Made by a program: the position numbers and the translations under genes. Below the pieces are notes generated by a model, which saw nothing but the letters and a program-made list of their open reading frames with translations, was not told the DNA's origin and did not search any database. A stretch of DNA of 64,000 nucleotides from CAWFZT01 sp963820415 (lineage in GTDB: Bacteria; Chloroflexota; Anaerolineae; Anaerolineales; Anaerolineaceae): positions 186,001 to 250,000 of the forward strand of contig CAWFZT010000011.1 in NCBI GenBank assembly GCA_963820415.1, given 5' to 3'. Each line of letters starts with the position of its first letter. Position 1 is the stretch's first letter. Positions 17,407-26,385 of the stretch are shown piece by piece.

Positions 17407-17970
17407 CTAATTTGAAGGGTGCAGTGATGCGAGGAAATTCCTGATTTCGTTGGCAATGAAATAGATGGGCTCTGCTTTGGGGAACCCGCCAACCAGGGTT
17501 TTTGCTTTGCCGTTGGCCAGCGTAGCGACCACAGCATAGCTGATGGAAACCCCGGCATGTCTCCCTCCGGAGCGGGTGGCGATATTTTTGGCTTCAACGC
17601 TTTGGATGGTAGAGACCGGCAAAGTGCAGCGGATGGCATCCCAGGCGGGTAACGGGCCGCTGCGTACTTTCAATTCCTGGGGGGTGACCTCGACGCGGTC
17701 GGTATTGGTGATGAGGGTTAGCGTGCGGGACACCAACAAGCCGCCCAGCAGGATGAATGGCAGCACCAGCAGGTCACTCCATTTGAAGCTGTATTCGGTC
17801 CTGCTCATGGCGGTCAGGATGCTGAACAACGGGATCGCCAGGAAGGCAAATCCCAGCAAAAAAAGAAAGGCCTCTCCAATGCAACCGCTTGCCAGCACGC
17901 GTCTGCGCCAGGCAATGCTGAGAAGGGTGGGGGTGCGTGAAATCCAAACATTCTTCAAGGCTTCTTTCAC
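17407..17970 (-). CDS. Two-TM membrane protein with PH-like domain, unknown function
   Basis: 187 residues. After a basic N-terminus, two hydrophobic segments are visible (about 32-52, AFLFLLGFAFLAIPLFSILTA; and 66-82, LLVLPFILLGGLLVS). They are followed by a soluble domain whose pattern DRVEVTPQELKVRSGPLPAW, then LPVSTIQSVEAK, is like bacterial PH domains of membrane proteins (YdbT/YvbH type). This is a pattern impression, not a sure family call. It stands alone on the minus strand. Confidence 0.6.
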   Translation of the reverse strand: MKEALKNVWISRTPTLLSIAWRRRVLASGCIGEAFLFLLGFAFLAIPLFSILTAMSRTEYSFKWSDLLVLPFILLGGLLVSRTLTLITNTDRVEVTPQELKVRSGPLPAWDAIRCTLPVSTIQSVEAKNIATRSGGRHAGVSISYAVVATLANGKAKTLVGGFPKAEPIYFIANEIRNFLASLHPSN

Positions 17971-18237
17971 TATAAACCTCCCGTGAATTTTCGCCCATGT
18001 GAAGAGAAGAGGTTCAATCTCCTGATCATCGAACGCAGCATTTTTGTGACGATGAAATCATTGTATCTAAACACTCAAAAAAAGGGCAAACAAAAAACCC
18101 CTCCAAATCTAGAAAACGCCTCATTTCCGTTGAAACGGGAAGCCGGTGGGGAGCGGCGATCAGCCAAAGATTTTCGATATTGAATCTCGACCAATCCGAC
18201 CTATAATTTATACAGGCCATCAAACTATGGATCAGTG
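17971..18237. other. Intergenic region between divergent genes
   Basis: It holds the leaders of two divergent genes. Short open frames exist, but none is convincing. AT-rich around 18050-18110. A palindromic-repeat copy follows at 18238-18285. Confidence 0.4.
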
Positions 18238-18285
18238 GGGTTTCCCGTGGAAGATGATCCATCACGGAAAATCCCAATGAACCCA
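18238..18285. repeat. Short copy of the TTCCCGTGG...CCAATGA palindromic element
   Basis: TTTCCCGTG (18241-18249) pairs with CACGGAAAA (18263-18271), followed by ATCCCAATGAA. This is the outer frame of the elements at 8083-8193 and 58468-58545 without their inner long hairpin. It lies 20-70 bases upstream of the TPR-like gene. Confidence 0.5.
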
Positions 18286-18307
18286 AACTATGCATTGGGA
18301 GGATAAA

Positions 18308-18817
18308 ATGGAAGACAGCCCATCTTTATACACCCGGGCCAGTGAAGCGGCCACGCGCGGGGATAAGCTCACAGCCAAAAACCTGCTGGACGAGCTGATT
18401 TTCAACGAGCCGGGCAACGAGCAGGCCTGGCTGCTGCTGGCGGGCATGGTCGAGGATTTGAACGAGGTATGCGACTGCCTGCAGCACGCCCTGGCGATCA
18501 ACCCTCAAGACCAAGTGGCGCAGCAAAAATACGATGAGCTGCTCCGGCGGGTGCCTGAGCTGACGGAGCTGGACCCGGCCAAGGTTGCGGCGGCTAAAAA
18601 AGCCGAGGAGGCTAAGAAGAAAGCCGCAGCCGATCCCGATGCGGGATTGGATTTGGACAATCTCGACCTTACCCCGCTGTACGGCGATAAGGACAGGGCA
18701 GAATTGGACGCGGCCAAAGTTGCCGCGGCCAAAAAAGCTGAGGAGGCTAAAAAGAAAGCTCCACCCGATCCCGATGCGGGACTGGATTTGGACAATCTCG
18801 ACCTGACGCCGCTATAA
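18308..18817 (+). CDS. TPR-like protein with tandem charged repeats
   Basis: 169 residues from the ATG at 18308, chosen because GGGAGGA ends five bases before it; an upstream in-frame ATG at 18290 has no such site. Residues 1-75 look like two tetratricopeptide helices (AATRGDKLTAKNLLDELIFN; PGNEQAWLLLAGMVEDL). The C-terminal half is two near-identical units of about 45 residues, each with AAKKAEEAKKK followed by DPDAGLDLDNLDLTPL. After the stop, the DNA continues as CTATAAGGCGATAAGG, matching CTGTACGGCGATAAGG at the end of the first unit, so the stop arose by TAC to TAA inside the repeat. Likely a cytoplasmic adaptor; function unknown. Confidence 0.7.
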   Translation: MEDSPSLYTRASEAATRGDKLTAKNLLDELIFNEPGNEQAWLLLAGMVEDLNEVCDCLQHALAINPQDQVAQQKYDELLRRVPELTELDPAKVAAAKKAEEAKKKAAADPDAGLDLDNLDLTPLYGDKDRAELDAAKVAAAKKAEEAKKKAPPDPDAGLDLDNLDLTPL

Positions 18818-18839
18818 GGCGATAAGGAAATAATCTAAA

Positions 18840-18883
18840 ACACCTTGCGATGGCCCCCAAGGGGGAAAACCTTCGCAAGATGT
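18840..18883 (+). terminator. Stem-loop after the TPR-like gene
   Basis: ACACCTTGCGATGG and CCTTCGCAAGATGT form an imperfect stem enclosing a CCCCC/GGGGG stretch, followed by TTATTATAT. It is a plausible transcription end for the plus-strand gene before it and for the minus-strand remnant after it. Confidence 0.45.
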
Positions 18884-18915
18884 TTATTATATAGAAATGC
18901 AGCTCCGAGAAAATT

Positions 18916-19160
18916 TACATCTTGGTGTGTTCAATGCCTTCCATGGGCAGCGGCTCGGGCAGGGCGGCCCCTTTCACGCGAGCGGGCGTAGATCACAATG
19001 GGTACGGTCATGCCTGTGGCGTAGGCGATCACCAGGCCGTAATCGTCGCCAGCGGCGACGGGATCGCTGAACTCAGCCAGCAAGCCGCCGACCTGGGCGA
19101 CGAAACTGGCGACGAACAGCGCCAGGTGGGTATAGGAAAAGCAAATAGTTCGGTGTAAAA
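18916..19160 (-). pseudogene. C-terminal remnant of a membrane permease
   Basis: Minus-strand frames read THLALFVASFVAQVGGLLAE and GLVIAYATGMTVPIVIYARS, then, after a frame change near 18975, VKGAALPEPLPMEGIEHTKM and a stop at 18916. Two hydrophobic segments and a short basic-acidic tail look like the last helices of a secondary transporter (APC or ArcD-like). There is no start codon and no upstream body. The creatininase-family gene begins at 19190, so only the end of the gene survives. Confidence 0.45.
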
Positions 19161-19189
19161 TGGTAAACATCCCCTGCCAGGAGGACAAT

Positions 19190-20080
19190 ATGCGAGAAGT
19201 CCAATGGGAGCGCATGTTCCCAGATGAATTAGAAATGGCCTTTCAGGCCTGCCCGGTGGTGTACTTCACCTACGGGCTGTGCGAGCCGCACGGGCCGCAG
19301 AACACGCTGGGACTGGATGAGCTCAAGGCGCACGCCATCGCCTGCCAGGCCGCCCGGCAAAACGGCGGGATCGTGGCCCCGCCGGACTACTGGCATATCC
19401 ACGAGATCGGCCTGTACGCCGCCTGGGCTGAGGAGGCGGTGGGCCGCCCGCCGCATACCTGGCTGACCGCCATGCCGCCCTGGCAGCATTTTAAGAACGT
19501 GTGCTACCACCTGCGCGCCGCCGACGCGCTGGGCTTCCACGCCGCCATCCTTCTTACCGGGCACTACGGCCCAAACTACGAGGACCTGGGCGAGCTGGTG
19601 GGCCTGCTACAACCTTTTGTGGGGGCGCGCCTGTACAGCCTGCCCGAGTTCGAGGCCAATTACAAGGGCTTCGCGGGGGATGGCACACAGACCGGCGACC
19701 ACGCCGGCAAGGTCGAGACCTCGCTGCTGTGGGCGCTGCAGCCTGACTGCGTGGATGTGTCGCGCCTGCCCAGGGAATACCGGCGCGGGGAGCAGTTTGC
19801 CATGGGGGAGGACGCTTACCGGGCAAACCGCCAGGTTGGCGAGCGGATGGTAGCTGACGAGGTGGAATGGCTGGGGAACAAGGCCGCCGGGCTGCTGGCG
19901 GAATACGACCGGCTGAAGCCGCCGCACAATTTCACCACTTTCGAGACGGTCGAACGGGTTTGGGAGGAAATTATCGAGCCGGCCTTGCCAAGGTTCAAGA
20001 CGATGCAGGCAATGCAGGACGAGATCCCGCTAAATTCGCCCTGGAAGGCCAACAGCGGGGTGCCGGACAACTGGCGGTGA
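19190..20080 (+). CDS. Creatininase-family amidohydrolase
   Basis: 296 residues from the ATG at 19190, which has AGGAGG upstream; an in-frame ATG at 19160 lacks one. The metal-binding motif CEPHGPQNTLGLDELKAHAI corresponds to the family's ExHGxHLPxxTD signature, with E, H and D ligands, although the usual central His is replaced by Gln-Asn. LLTGHYGPNYEDL and DHAGKVETSL supply the later His and Glu ligands. The family includes creatinine and formamide hydrolases and MftE-type peptidases. Here it precedes the alpha-mannosidase by about 50 bases, so a role in the same catabolic route is possible. The substrate is unknown. Confidence 0.82.
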   Translation: MREVQWERMFPDELEMAFQACPVVYFTYGLCEPHGPQNTLGLDELKAHAIACQAARQNGGIVAPPDYWHIHEIGLYAAWAEEAVGRPPHTWLTAMPPWQHFKNVCYHLRAADALGFHAAILLTGHYGPNYEDLGELVGLLQPFVGARLYSLPEFEANYKGFAGDGTQTGDHAGKVETSLLWALQPDCVDVSRLPREYRRGEQFAMGEDAYRANRQVGERMVADEVEWLGNKAAGLLAEYDRLKPPHNFTTFETVERVWEEIIEPALPRFKTMQAMQDEIPLNSPWKANSGVPDNWR

Positions 20081-20131
20081 TGCTCTTTTGAATTTTTGTG
20101 AGCTTTGTGCCCTTTGTGGTAAAGGATTCTT

Positions 20132-22633
20132 ATGGCAGACAAAACTAACAAAATATTTTTGATCGGCAACGCCCACATCGACCCGGTGTGGCTGTGGCAG
20201 TGGCAGGACGGCTTCCACGAGACGCACGCCACCTTCCGCTCGGCGCTCGACCGCATGCAGGAGAACCCGGATTTCGTTTTCACCGCCAGCCAGGCAGCTC
20301 TCTACGAATGGATCGAGCAATCCGACCCGGGCATGTTCGCCGAGATCCGGCAGCGCGTGGCCGAGGGACGCTGGAAGCTGGCCGGCGGCTGGTGGGTCGA
20401 GCCGGACTGCAATATCCCGGCGGGTGAGTCGTTCGTGCGCCAGGGACTGTACGGGCAGCGCTACTTCAAGGAAAAATTCGGGGTAACCTGCAAGGTGGGC
20501 TACTGCGTGGATAGCTTCGGCCACAACGGCATGCTGCCGCAGATCCTCAAAAAAAGCGGCATGCCCTATTACGTCTTCATGCGCCCTTCCCCCTACGAGA
20601 AGGAGCTGCCCGGGCGCATTTTCTGGTGGGAGGCGGACGACGGCAGCCGTGTGCTGGCCTTCCGCATCGCCTATTCGTATGCCTCGTGGGGCGGCGATTT
20701 GAAGGACGACGTGCACACCCTGGCGGCGGGCGAGCTCAAAGCGCCCGGGGAGGCGTGCATGTTCTTCTACGGGGTCGGCGACCACGGCGGCGGGCCAACC
20801 CGGGAAAACATCGCCAGCATCCGGCAGATGCAGGCAGAGAGCGACCTGCCCGATTTGGTCTTCGCCGGGCCGGAGGAGTTCTTCGCCGCCATCGAAAAGC
20901 CGGCGGTCGACTATCCGCACGTGCACGACGACCTGCAGCATCACGCCAGCGGGTGCTATTCGGCCCATTCGGGAGCCAAGCGCTGGAACCGGCTGGCGGA
21001 AAACCGACTGCTGGCGGCGGAAAAATGGGCCTCGGTTGCCAGGCAGGTGGCCGGGCTGGTCTATCCCACCGATTTGGGCCGCGCCTGGAAAAACGTGCTG
21101 TTCAACCAGTTCCACGACAACCTGGCCGGCACCTGTCTGGACGAGGCCTACGCTGACACGCGCGAGCAGTCCGGCGAGGCGCTGGCGATCGCCGGACGGG
21201 CGCTCAACCAGGCCGTGCAGGGGCTGGCCTGGAAGATCAACGTTGCCCCGCAAGAGGGGACGACCCCCGAAGTGATGGGGGTGACCCCCAAAAAAACGGG
21301 GGTAACGCCGGTGGTGGTGTTCAACCCGCACGCCTGGAAGGTGAAGGCCAACGTCGAGGTGGAAGTGCGCATGCTGGAGGGCAGCGAAGCGCTGCTGGAC
21401 GAAAACGGGCAGCAGTTCCCCATGCAGCGCGTGCAGCCGCGCCCCACCAGCGGCTGGATCGACCGGCTGAGCTTCATCGCCGACCTGCCCCCGCTGGGCT
21501 ACCGGCTGTACCGCGTCGCCCCGCGGCCCCCGCAGGCGGGCAAAAAAGATTTCCCTGCCCTATTGGCGGGCCCACACAGCCTGGAAAATGACCGCTACCG
21601 CCTGGAAATCAACCCGGCCAGCGGCTCGGCCCAAGGCGCCGTCCGCTCGCTGTGGGATAAACAAGCCGGCTGCGAGATGTTCAACGGAGAGGCGGCCGCC
21701 CCAATGGTGCTGGACGACCCATCCGACACCTGGAGCCATGACGTACTGGCCTTCAATACGGCGGCCGGCCAGTTTATCACTCGCCAGGTGGAGCTGGTGG
21801 AAGCCGGCCCGGTAAAAGCAACCCTGCGGGTGACCAGCGAGTACAACCGCTCGACCCTCGTCCAGGAGTTCAGCCTTTTCAACGACCTCCCTTCGGGAGG
21901 CATCGCAGTGCGGGTCAGCGTGGACTGGCGCGAGCAGCAAAAGATGCTCAAGCTGCGCTTCCCGGTCAATGTCACGCAAGGGCAGGTCACCTATGAAATC
22001 CCCTACGGGCACATCCAGCGCCCGGCCAACGGCGAGGAAGAGCCCGGGCAGAGCTGGATCGACCTGTCAGGCGTCTCGCCTGAAACCGGCCAGAGGGTGG
22101 GAGTGAGCCTGCTCAACGACGGCAAGTACAGCTACGATGTAACCGGCAACAGCCTGGGTCTGACCGTGCTGCGCAGCCCGATCTACGCCCACCATCACCC
22201 GGCCATGCCTGAGCCGGGCAAGCGCTACGCCTACATCGACCAGGGCGAGCAGGTTTTCCACTATACCATTCTGCCGCATAGCGGCGATTGGGCCGAGGCG
22301 GGCGCCGTGCGCCGGGCAGCCGAGCTGAACCAGCCGCCTGTGACGCTGGCGACCACCTGCCACGCCGGGCCGCTGCCGCCCAGCGCCTCTTTTGCGGCAG
22401 TCGAGCCAGAGAACGTGGTAATCAGCGTGATCAAGCAGGCCGAGGACAGCCACCATGGTCTGATCGTGCGCGCTTACGAGACGGCTGGCCGGGCCACGGC
22501 GGCGCGCCTCAACCTGGCAGCGTGGGGGAGGGATTTCGCGGCGCAGTTCGGAGCGTGCGAGATCAAGACCTTCCGCATCCCGCAGCAGGCGGACAAGCCG
22601 GTGGTAGAGACCGATTTGATCGAGTGGGAATAA
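20132..22633 (+). CDS. GH38 alpha-mannosidase
   Basis: 833 residues, typical for bacterial GH38 enzymes that hydrolyse alpha-mannosides. The N-terminal barrel has the zinc pair H15-x-D17 in GNAHIDPVWLWQW, a probable nucleophile Asp in WVEPDCNIPAGES (D92) and VDSFGHNGMLPQIL (D127, H131). A helical domain (about 280-370) and two beta-sandwich domains follow. It has no signal peptide, so it acts in the cytoplasm on imported oligosaccharides. Around residues 376-395, a linker coded by a GGGGGT/ACCCCC-rich palindrome (21265-21305) looks like an inserted repeat that stayed in frame. The preceding creatininase-like gene and the upstream sugar importer fit a glycan-use locus. Confidence 0.92.
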   Translation: MADKTNKIFLIGNAHIDPVWLWQWQDGFHETHATFRSALDRMQENPDFVFTASQAALYEWIEQSDPGMFAEIRQRVAEGRWKLAGGWWVEPDCNIPAGESFVRQGLYGQRYFKEKFGVTCKVGYCVDSFGHNGMLPQILKKSGMPYYVFMRPSPYEKELPGRIFWWEADDGSRVLAFRIAYSYASWGGDLKDDVHTLAAGELKAPGEACMFFYGVGDHGGGPTRENIASIRQMQAESDLPDLVFAGPEEFFAAIEKPAVDYPHVHDDLQHHASGCYSAHSGAKRWNRLAENRLLAAEKWASVARQVAGLVYPTDLGRAWKNVLFNQFHDNLAGTCLDEAYADTREQSGEALAIAGRALNQAVQGLAWKINVAPQEGTTPEVMGVTPKKTGVTPVVVFNPHAWKVKANVEVEVRMLEGSEALLDENGQQFPMQRVQPRPTSGWIDRLSFIADLPPLGYRLYRVAPRPPQAGKKDFPALLAGPHSLENDRYRLEINPASGSAQGAVRSLWDKQAGCEMFNGEAAAPMVLDDPSDTWSHDVLAFNTAAGQFITRQVELVEAGPVKATLRVTSEYNRSTLVQEFSLFNDLPSGGIAVRVSVDWREQQKMLKLRFPVNVTQGQVTYEIPYGHIQRPANGEEEPGQSWIDLSGVSPETGQRVGVSLLNDGKYSYDVTGNSLGLTVLRSPIYAHHHPAMPEPGKRYAYIDQGEQVFHYTILPHSGDWAEAGAVRRAAELNQPPVTLATTCHAGPLPPSASFAAVEPENVVISVIKQAEDSHHGLIVRAYETAGRATAARLNLAAWGRDFAAQFGACEIKTFRIPQQADKPVVETDLIEWE

Positions 22634-22647
22634 GGAGTATGTAAAAG

Positions 22648-22935
22648 TCAATCTTTGGCATAGTGTTTCCGGTAGTAGCGCTGGCGTTCTTCATCTAGGC
22701 GTGCCAGGAGTTCATCCGAAACTCCACCTCGTTGAGGACTTCTGCCACCCGGTCTCCCGACCGATTGACCTGCGAGAGGCAGGGGTAAGCAAAAAATGAA
22801 CCCTCACCCAGATCGATCAGGGCGAAGATACTGGCCTTCCGCCGTCCATACTGGTCGCATTTAGCGGCAGGGTAAAGCGCCCTTCCAGCGGATTTGGATC
22901 GTATTCCGAATAACTCTTCTGGTCTGCATCTGCGT
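22648..22935 (-). pseudogene. Decayed gene remnant, copy A
   Basis: Minus-strand frames read YSEYDPNPLEGRFTLPLNA, then SIFALIDLGEGSFFAYPCLS, then VAEVLNEVEFR and, after another frame change, LDEERQRYYRKHYAKD and a stop at 22648. At least two frame breaks and no start mean it is not expressed as one protein. A related stretch occurs at 23130-23470, so this was once a pair of similar genes. Family not recognised. Confidence 0.5.
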
Positions 22936-23129
22936 TTGAAGAAACTATGCCATGCACGCAGTTATAGCCGTACTATAGGCGCTTATCCGGGATGAGCTGA
23001 ACTTTGAACTTCTACTATAGCGATGAGATAATCTAAACGTTTACGAATAATTTTACTCGGCTTTCAACCAATAAGAGGAAAGTTCGCACGCCCCCTTCAA
23101 GATGATTCCAGCCATCAGGGCGTGATCCC

Positions 23130-23470
23130 GAGCGAAAAGGCTCAATCATGGCATATGTTCCCGGAAATAGAGCTGGCGCTATACGTCCAACGTAATCAGA
23201 AGATCATCGGAATAGAAACTACCTTCGTCATTGCGGACTTTTTGCAAACCCGGTTTTGTTTCCTAAGTTTCTCCTGCGATAGCCGTCGGGAGAAAGTAAA
23301 AATGAATCCTCGCCCAGATCAATAAACGGTAAAGAATTGCCAGTTCATCTCAATCCGATAATTTTTCTCGAAGGTCACTGTCAACGTTTCATCTTCAGGA
23401 TAGCATACAAACGGATATGCTTCGATCACAGCCAGACTCGAAAGTGGTGCCGTGCTTGCGTAAATTAGCA
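23130..23470 (-). pseudogene. Decayed gene remnant, copy B
   Basis: Minus-strand frames read VIEAYPFVCYPEDETLTVTF, EKNYRIEMNWQFFTVY and a stop, and in the next frame SLPFIDLGEDSFLLSPDGYR. The piece FIDLGEDSF matches ALIDLGEGSF of copy A, and the DNA AATGAATCCTCGCCCAGATC matches AATGAACCCTCACCCAGATC there. It is broken and without a start. The rest of 22634-23695 shows no intact gene. Confidence 0.45.
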
Positions 23471-23604
23471 TCCCGATCTATTATAGCACTTCCCATATCA
23501 GGAAGGCAATTATGGAGCGAATATTTCACATTCACCAGATACAATAGCAAATTGATGCAGCAATACGGATACCTTTGCAGTGATAAGATGTAAAGACTTA
23601 TGAA

Positions 23605-23672
23605 TTCCTCTGTTTGTGGGGATTATAATCCTCGTTCTGTGAGGACTATAGCACTCGTTCGGTGAGGAAGGA
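23605..23672. repeat. Three short palindromes in a row
   Basis: CCTCTGTTTGTGGGGATT, ATCCTCGTTCTGTGAGGAC and GCACTCGTTCGGTGAGGAA follow one another and share the layout YCCYCGTTCYGTGRGGA. Single copies of the same motif occur at 14898, 36377 and 47520. They lie just beyond the end of the murein synthase gene. Confidence 0.5.
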
Positions 23673-23695
23673 GTTGTTTTTCTTTTCCCTACCTG

Positions 23696-26239
23696 CTAAG
23701 GCCTGACCGTAAACCTTACATGCGGGCTTTCAAGCCGTGAGCCATCCAGGCGCAGGCCGGTCGCCCAGGCTTCGTGAGATCCGGCCTCCAACACCCACCA
23801 GGCCTGGTAAGGCGGGGCGTCCAGGCTGGCCAGGGCCTGGCCATCGACGTAGAGAGTCACCAGGCGCAGGTCGCCGGCGCCCAGAGCCAGCAGGCGGATC
23901 TGCTGGTCGGCCAGCGGCAGGCTGGGTGAAATCTGGAAGGTGGTGCGGTCGCCGGGCGAGACCAGGCTAAACTCCTCCTGAGGCGGCGGGGTGGGCCCGG
24001 CAGGACCCGCCGGCGTGTTCTCCTGGGTGGCAGGCGAGGGAGCGTCCACTGCGGCCGGCGGCAGCAGGTCGCTCAACAGCAGCAGGCCGTGCCCGTGCGC
24101 CCACGGCCCGGCCTGAGGAGGCAGGTCCAGAACCGTGGCAGTGACGCGCCGCTCGGGCGGGGTGGCGGCATCCGCCAGGCGGGTGGGCGCCCCACCAGGC
24201 GTGACGGCACTGGCCGCATCCAGCTCCACTGTGCGGTAGAAGTGGTCCGATTGGGTAGGCTGCGTGCCATCGATGAACCATTCTAGCCTGCGGTAGGGGC
24301 AGGCTTGGGTGGGCAGCAAGCCGGATAGGGCGCACACCTCCACCTGCACCAGCCCAGCCGGGCGGGTGAAGTCTTTCTCGGGCGTGCCGGCCAGCAGGGC
24401 GCGCATCGCCTCGGCCCAGATGGGGGCTGCCCCGGTCAGCCCGGTGATGTCGCGCATGGCCTCGTGATTGGCATTACCGGCCCACACCCCCACCACCAGG
24501 TCGGGCGTGTAACCGACCGTCCAGTTGTCGTGGAAGTCGGTGGTCGTGCCGGTTTTGACCGCCGCCGGGCGGTCCAGGCGCAGCACACTATTGGGCTGGA
24601 AGCCCAGCAGACGGGCGTTGTCGTCGGAGAGAATATCGCTGATCAACCAGGCCACCCGCTCGTCCAGCACGCGCTGGGGCGGATTGTCGGGGGCGGTATA
24701 GACTACCTGACCGGCGGTAGTGCGAATGTCAAGGATCGAAACCGGGGTAACGCGGTAGCCGCCGCTGGCCAAAGCCCCGTAGGCGGCGGCCAGGTCGAGC
24801 AGGCGCACGTCGCCGCCGCCCAGGGCCAGCGACAGGTCGGATTGGTCCGGGTCGCCCAGGCTGGACATACCCAGCCGGCCGGCCAGCTCGAACAGGGCCG
24901 GCAGGCCGATGTGGTCGAGAGTGAGCACGGCCGGGATATTCAATGAAGAAGCCAGGGCATCGCGGGCCAGCACGGGTCCATGCTCCTGCCCATCGTAATC
25001 AACCGGGGTATAGGGTTTCAGGTCGTGGGTGACGAAGTTGGTGCTCACGTCCAGTAGCATGGTGGCGGCCGTCCAGGGGTTGGCCCGGGCGGGGTCGAAG
25101 GCCGAGGCATAGATAAACGGTTTGAGGGCCGAGCCCGGCTGGCGCGGGGCCAGGGCCATGTTGACTGCCCCGGCATGGTCGCGGTCGTTATAGTCGGCGC
25201 TGCCGACCATGGCCAGGATCTGCCCGGTGTGTGGGTCGAGGGCTACCAAAGCGGCGTCGTTCAGGTTGTGGCCGCGGGTGCCGCTTTCTTTGGCGTGCAG
25301 GCGCTCCAACTGGTCGGCCACCGCCTGCTCAGCCTTTTTCTGGTCGTCCAGGTCGAGCGAGGTGCGCACCACCAGGCCGCCGTAGGCCTGCACCTGTTCG
25401 ACCGAAGGGAAGAGGGCGTCGATCTGCGAGCGCACCATCATAACGAAGTGAGGAGCTTCCAGCGGGTAGGGCGTGCCGGCCAACACCAGAGGTTCACGCT
25501 CTGCCAGGGCGACCTGGCCGGCGTCTAGATAACCGGCCTTTTCCATCAGCCCCAGCACGACGGCCTGGCGTTTTTTGGCCGCCTCCAGGTCGGTAAACGG
25601 GTCGTAGAGGGCCGGCGCCTGAGGCAACCCGGCCAGCAGGGCGCTTTCAGCCAGGTCCAGGTCGCTAGCGGATTTGCCGAAGTAAGTCTGGGCAGCGGCT
25701 TCCACGCCGTAGGCCATCCCGCCGTAATAAGTCTGGTTGAGGTAGAGGGCGAGGATTTCGTCTTTGCTGTAGCGTTGGGTAAGCTGCCAGGCCAGGATAC
25801 TCTCGCGCAGCTTACGGCGCAGCGAGCGCTGGCTGCGCTCCTGCGGGCTCATCAGCAGGCTGCGCGCCACCTGCTGGGTGATGGTGCTGCCGCCCGAGAG
25901 GGTTGCGCCGCCGCGCAGGTTGATCCACAGGGCGCGCAGAATGCCGAGCGGGTCAACGCCGGGGTTGTGGTAGAAGCTGGCATCCTCGGTGGCGATGGTA
26001 GCCTGCTGCAGCGCCAGGGGGATGCGCTCAATCGGGGTAGGGGCGTTGCGCCCGCCGCCTTGCGGCAGCATTTCGTAGAGCAGCCGCCCCTGGCGGTCGG
26101 TGATGCGGATGGAAGGCAGGTTGAGGCCCTGGTTGACCTCGTCTACAGAGGGCAAATCCTGGAACAGCCAGACCAGCGCCCCGATAACCAGCAGGGCCAG
26201 GAGCAGCAACAGGCCGGCCCACAGCTTGAAACGTGGCAT
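23696..26239 (-). CDS. Bifunctional penicillin-binding protein, PBP1C-like
   Basis: 847 residues. One N-terminal membrane anchor (LWAGLLLLLALLVIGALVWL), then a GT51 transglycosylase domain with the catalytic EDASFYHNPGVD and GGSTITQQVARSL motifs (about 60-230). The transpeptidase domain (about 300-600) has GSALKPFIYASAFD (active Ser in SxxK), SSLN and KTGTT. The C-terminal 200 residues carry Cys-containing (LPTQACPYRR) and beta-sandwich regions like the BiPBP-C domain of PbpC, plus a Pro/Thr linker. It polymerises and cross-links peptidoglycan on the outer face of the membrane. A single gene on the minus strand. Confidence 0.93.
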   Translation of the reverse strand: MPRFKLWAGLLLLLALLVIGALVWLFQDLPSVDEVNQGLNLPSIRITDRQGRLLYEMLPQGGGRNAPTPIERIPLALQQATIATEDASFYHNPGVDPLGILRALWINLRGGATLSGGSTITQQVARSLLMSPQERSQRSLRRKLRESILAWQLTQRYSKDEILALYLNQTYYGGMAYGVEAAAQTYFGKSASDLDLAESALLAGLPQAPALYDPFTDLEAAKKRQAVVLGLMEKAGYLDAGQVALAEREPLVLAGTPYPLEAPHFVMMVRSQIDALFPSVEQVQAYGGLVVRTSLDLDDQKKAEQAVADQLERLHAKESGTRGHNLNDAALVALDPHTGQILAMVGSADYNDRDHAGAVNMALAPRQPGSALKPFIYASAFDPARANPWTAATMLLDVSTNFVTHDLKPYTPVDYDGQEHGPVLARDALASSLNIPAVLTLDHIGLPALFELAGRLGMSSLGDPDQSDLSLALGGGDVRLLDLAAAYGALASGGYRVTPVSILDIRTTAGQVVYTAPDNPPQRVLDERVAWLISDILSDDNARLLGFQPNSVLRLDRPAAVKTGTTTDFHDNWTVGYTPDLVVGVWAGNANHEAMRDITGLTGAAPIWAEAMRALLAGTPEKDFTRPAGLVQVEVCALSGLLPTQACPYRRLEWFIDGTQPTQSDHFYRTVELDAASAVTPGGAPTRLADAATPPERRVTATVLDLPPQAGPWAHGHGLLLLSDLLPPAAVDAPSPATQENTPAGPAGPTPPPQEEFSLVSPGDRTTFQISPSLPLADQQIRLLALGAGDLRLVTLYVDGQALASLDAPPYQAWWVLEAGSHEAWATGLRLDGSRLESPHVRFTVRP

Positions 26240-26284
26240 GCTTTGGTTGTAATCCAGAGTCGGGGTTCTGTAAAGTATAAACCT

Positions 26285-26338
26285 GGTGGGTTAGGAAACC
26301 CACCCTACCAACTTCAAAGGCGGGTTTCTCAACCTACC
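26285..26338. repeat. REP palindromes downstream of the RAYT gene
   Basis: GGTGGGTTAGGAAACCCACC plus CTAC (26285-26308), that is GTAG plus hairpin on the minus strand, and a worn second hairpin GGCGGGTTTCTCAACCTACC (26319-26338). They lie 50-100 bases past the 3' end of the transposase gene. The hairpin is the same as those upstream of it and at 51.2-51.4 kb. Confidence 0.8.
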
Positions 26339-26385
26339 CACAAACCGGGGAAGGTTTACTGCCAAATCCTAATCAACAAAATTTT

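Noticed and set aside
23122..23325. Plus-strand ORF of 67 codons in the gap before the murein synthase
   Set aside because: It is antisense to the decayed gene copy B and has no family features.
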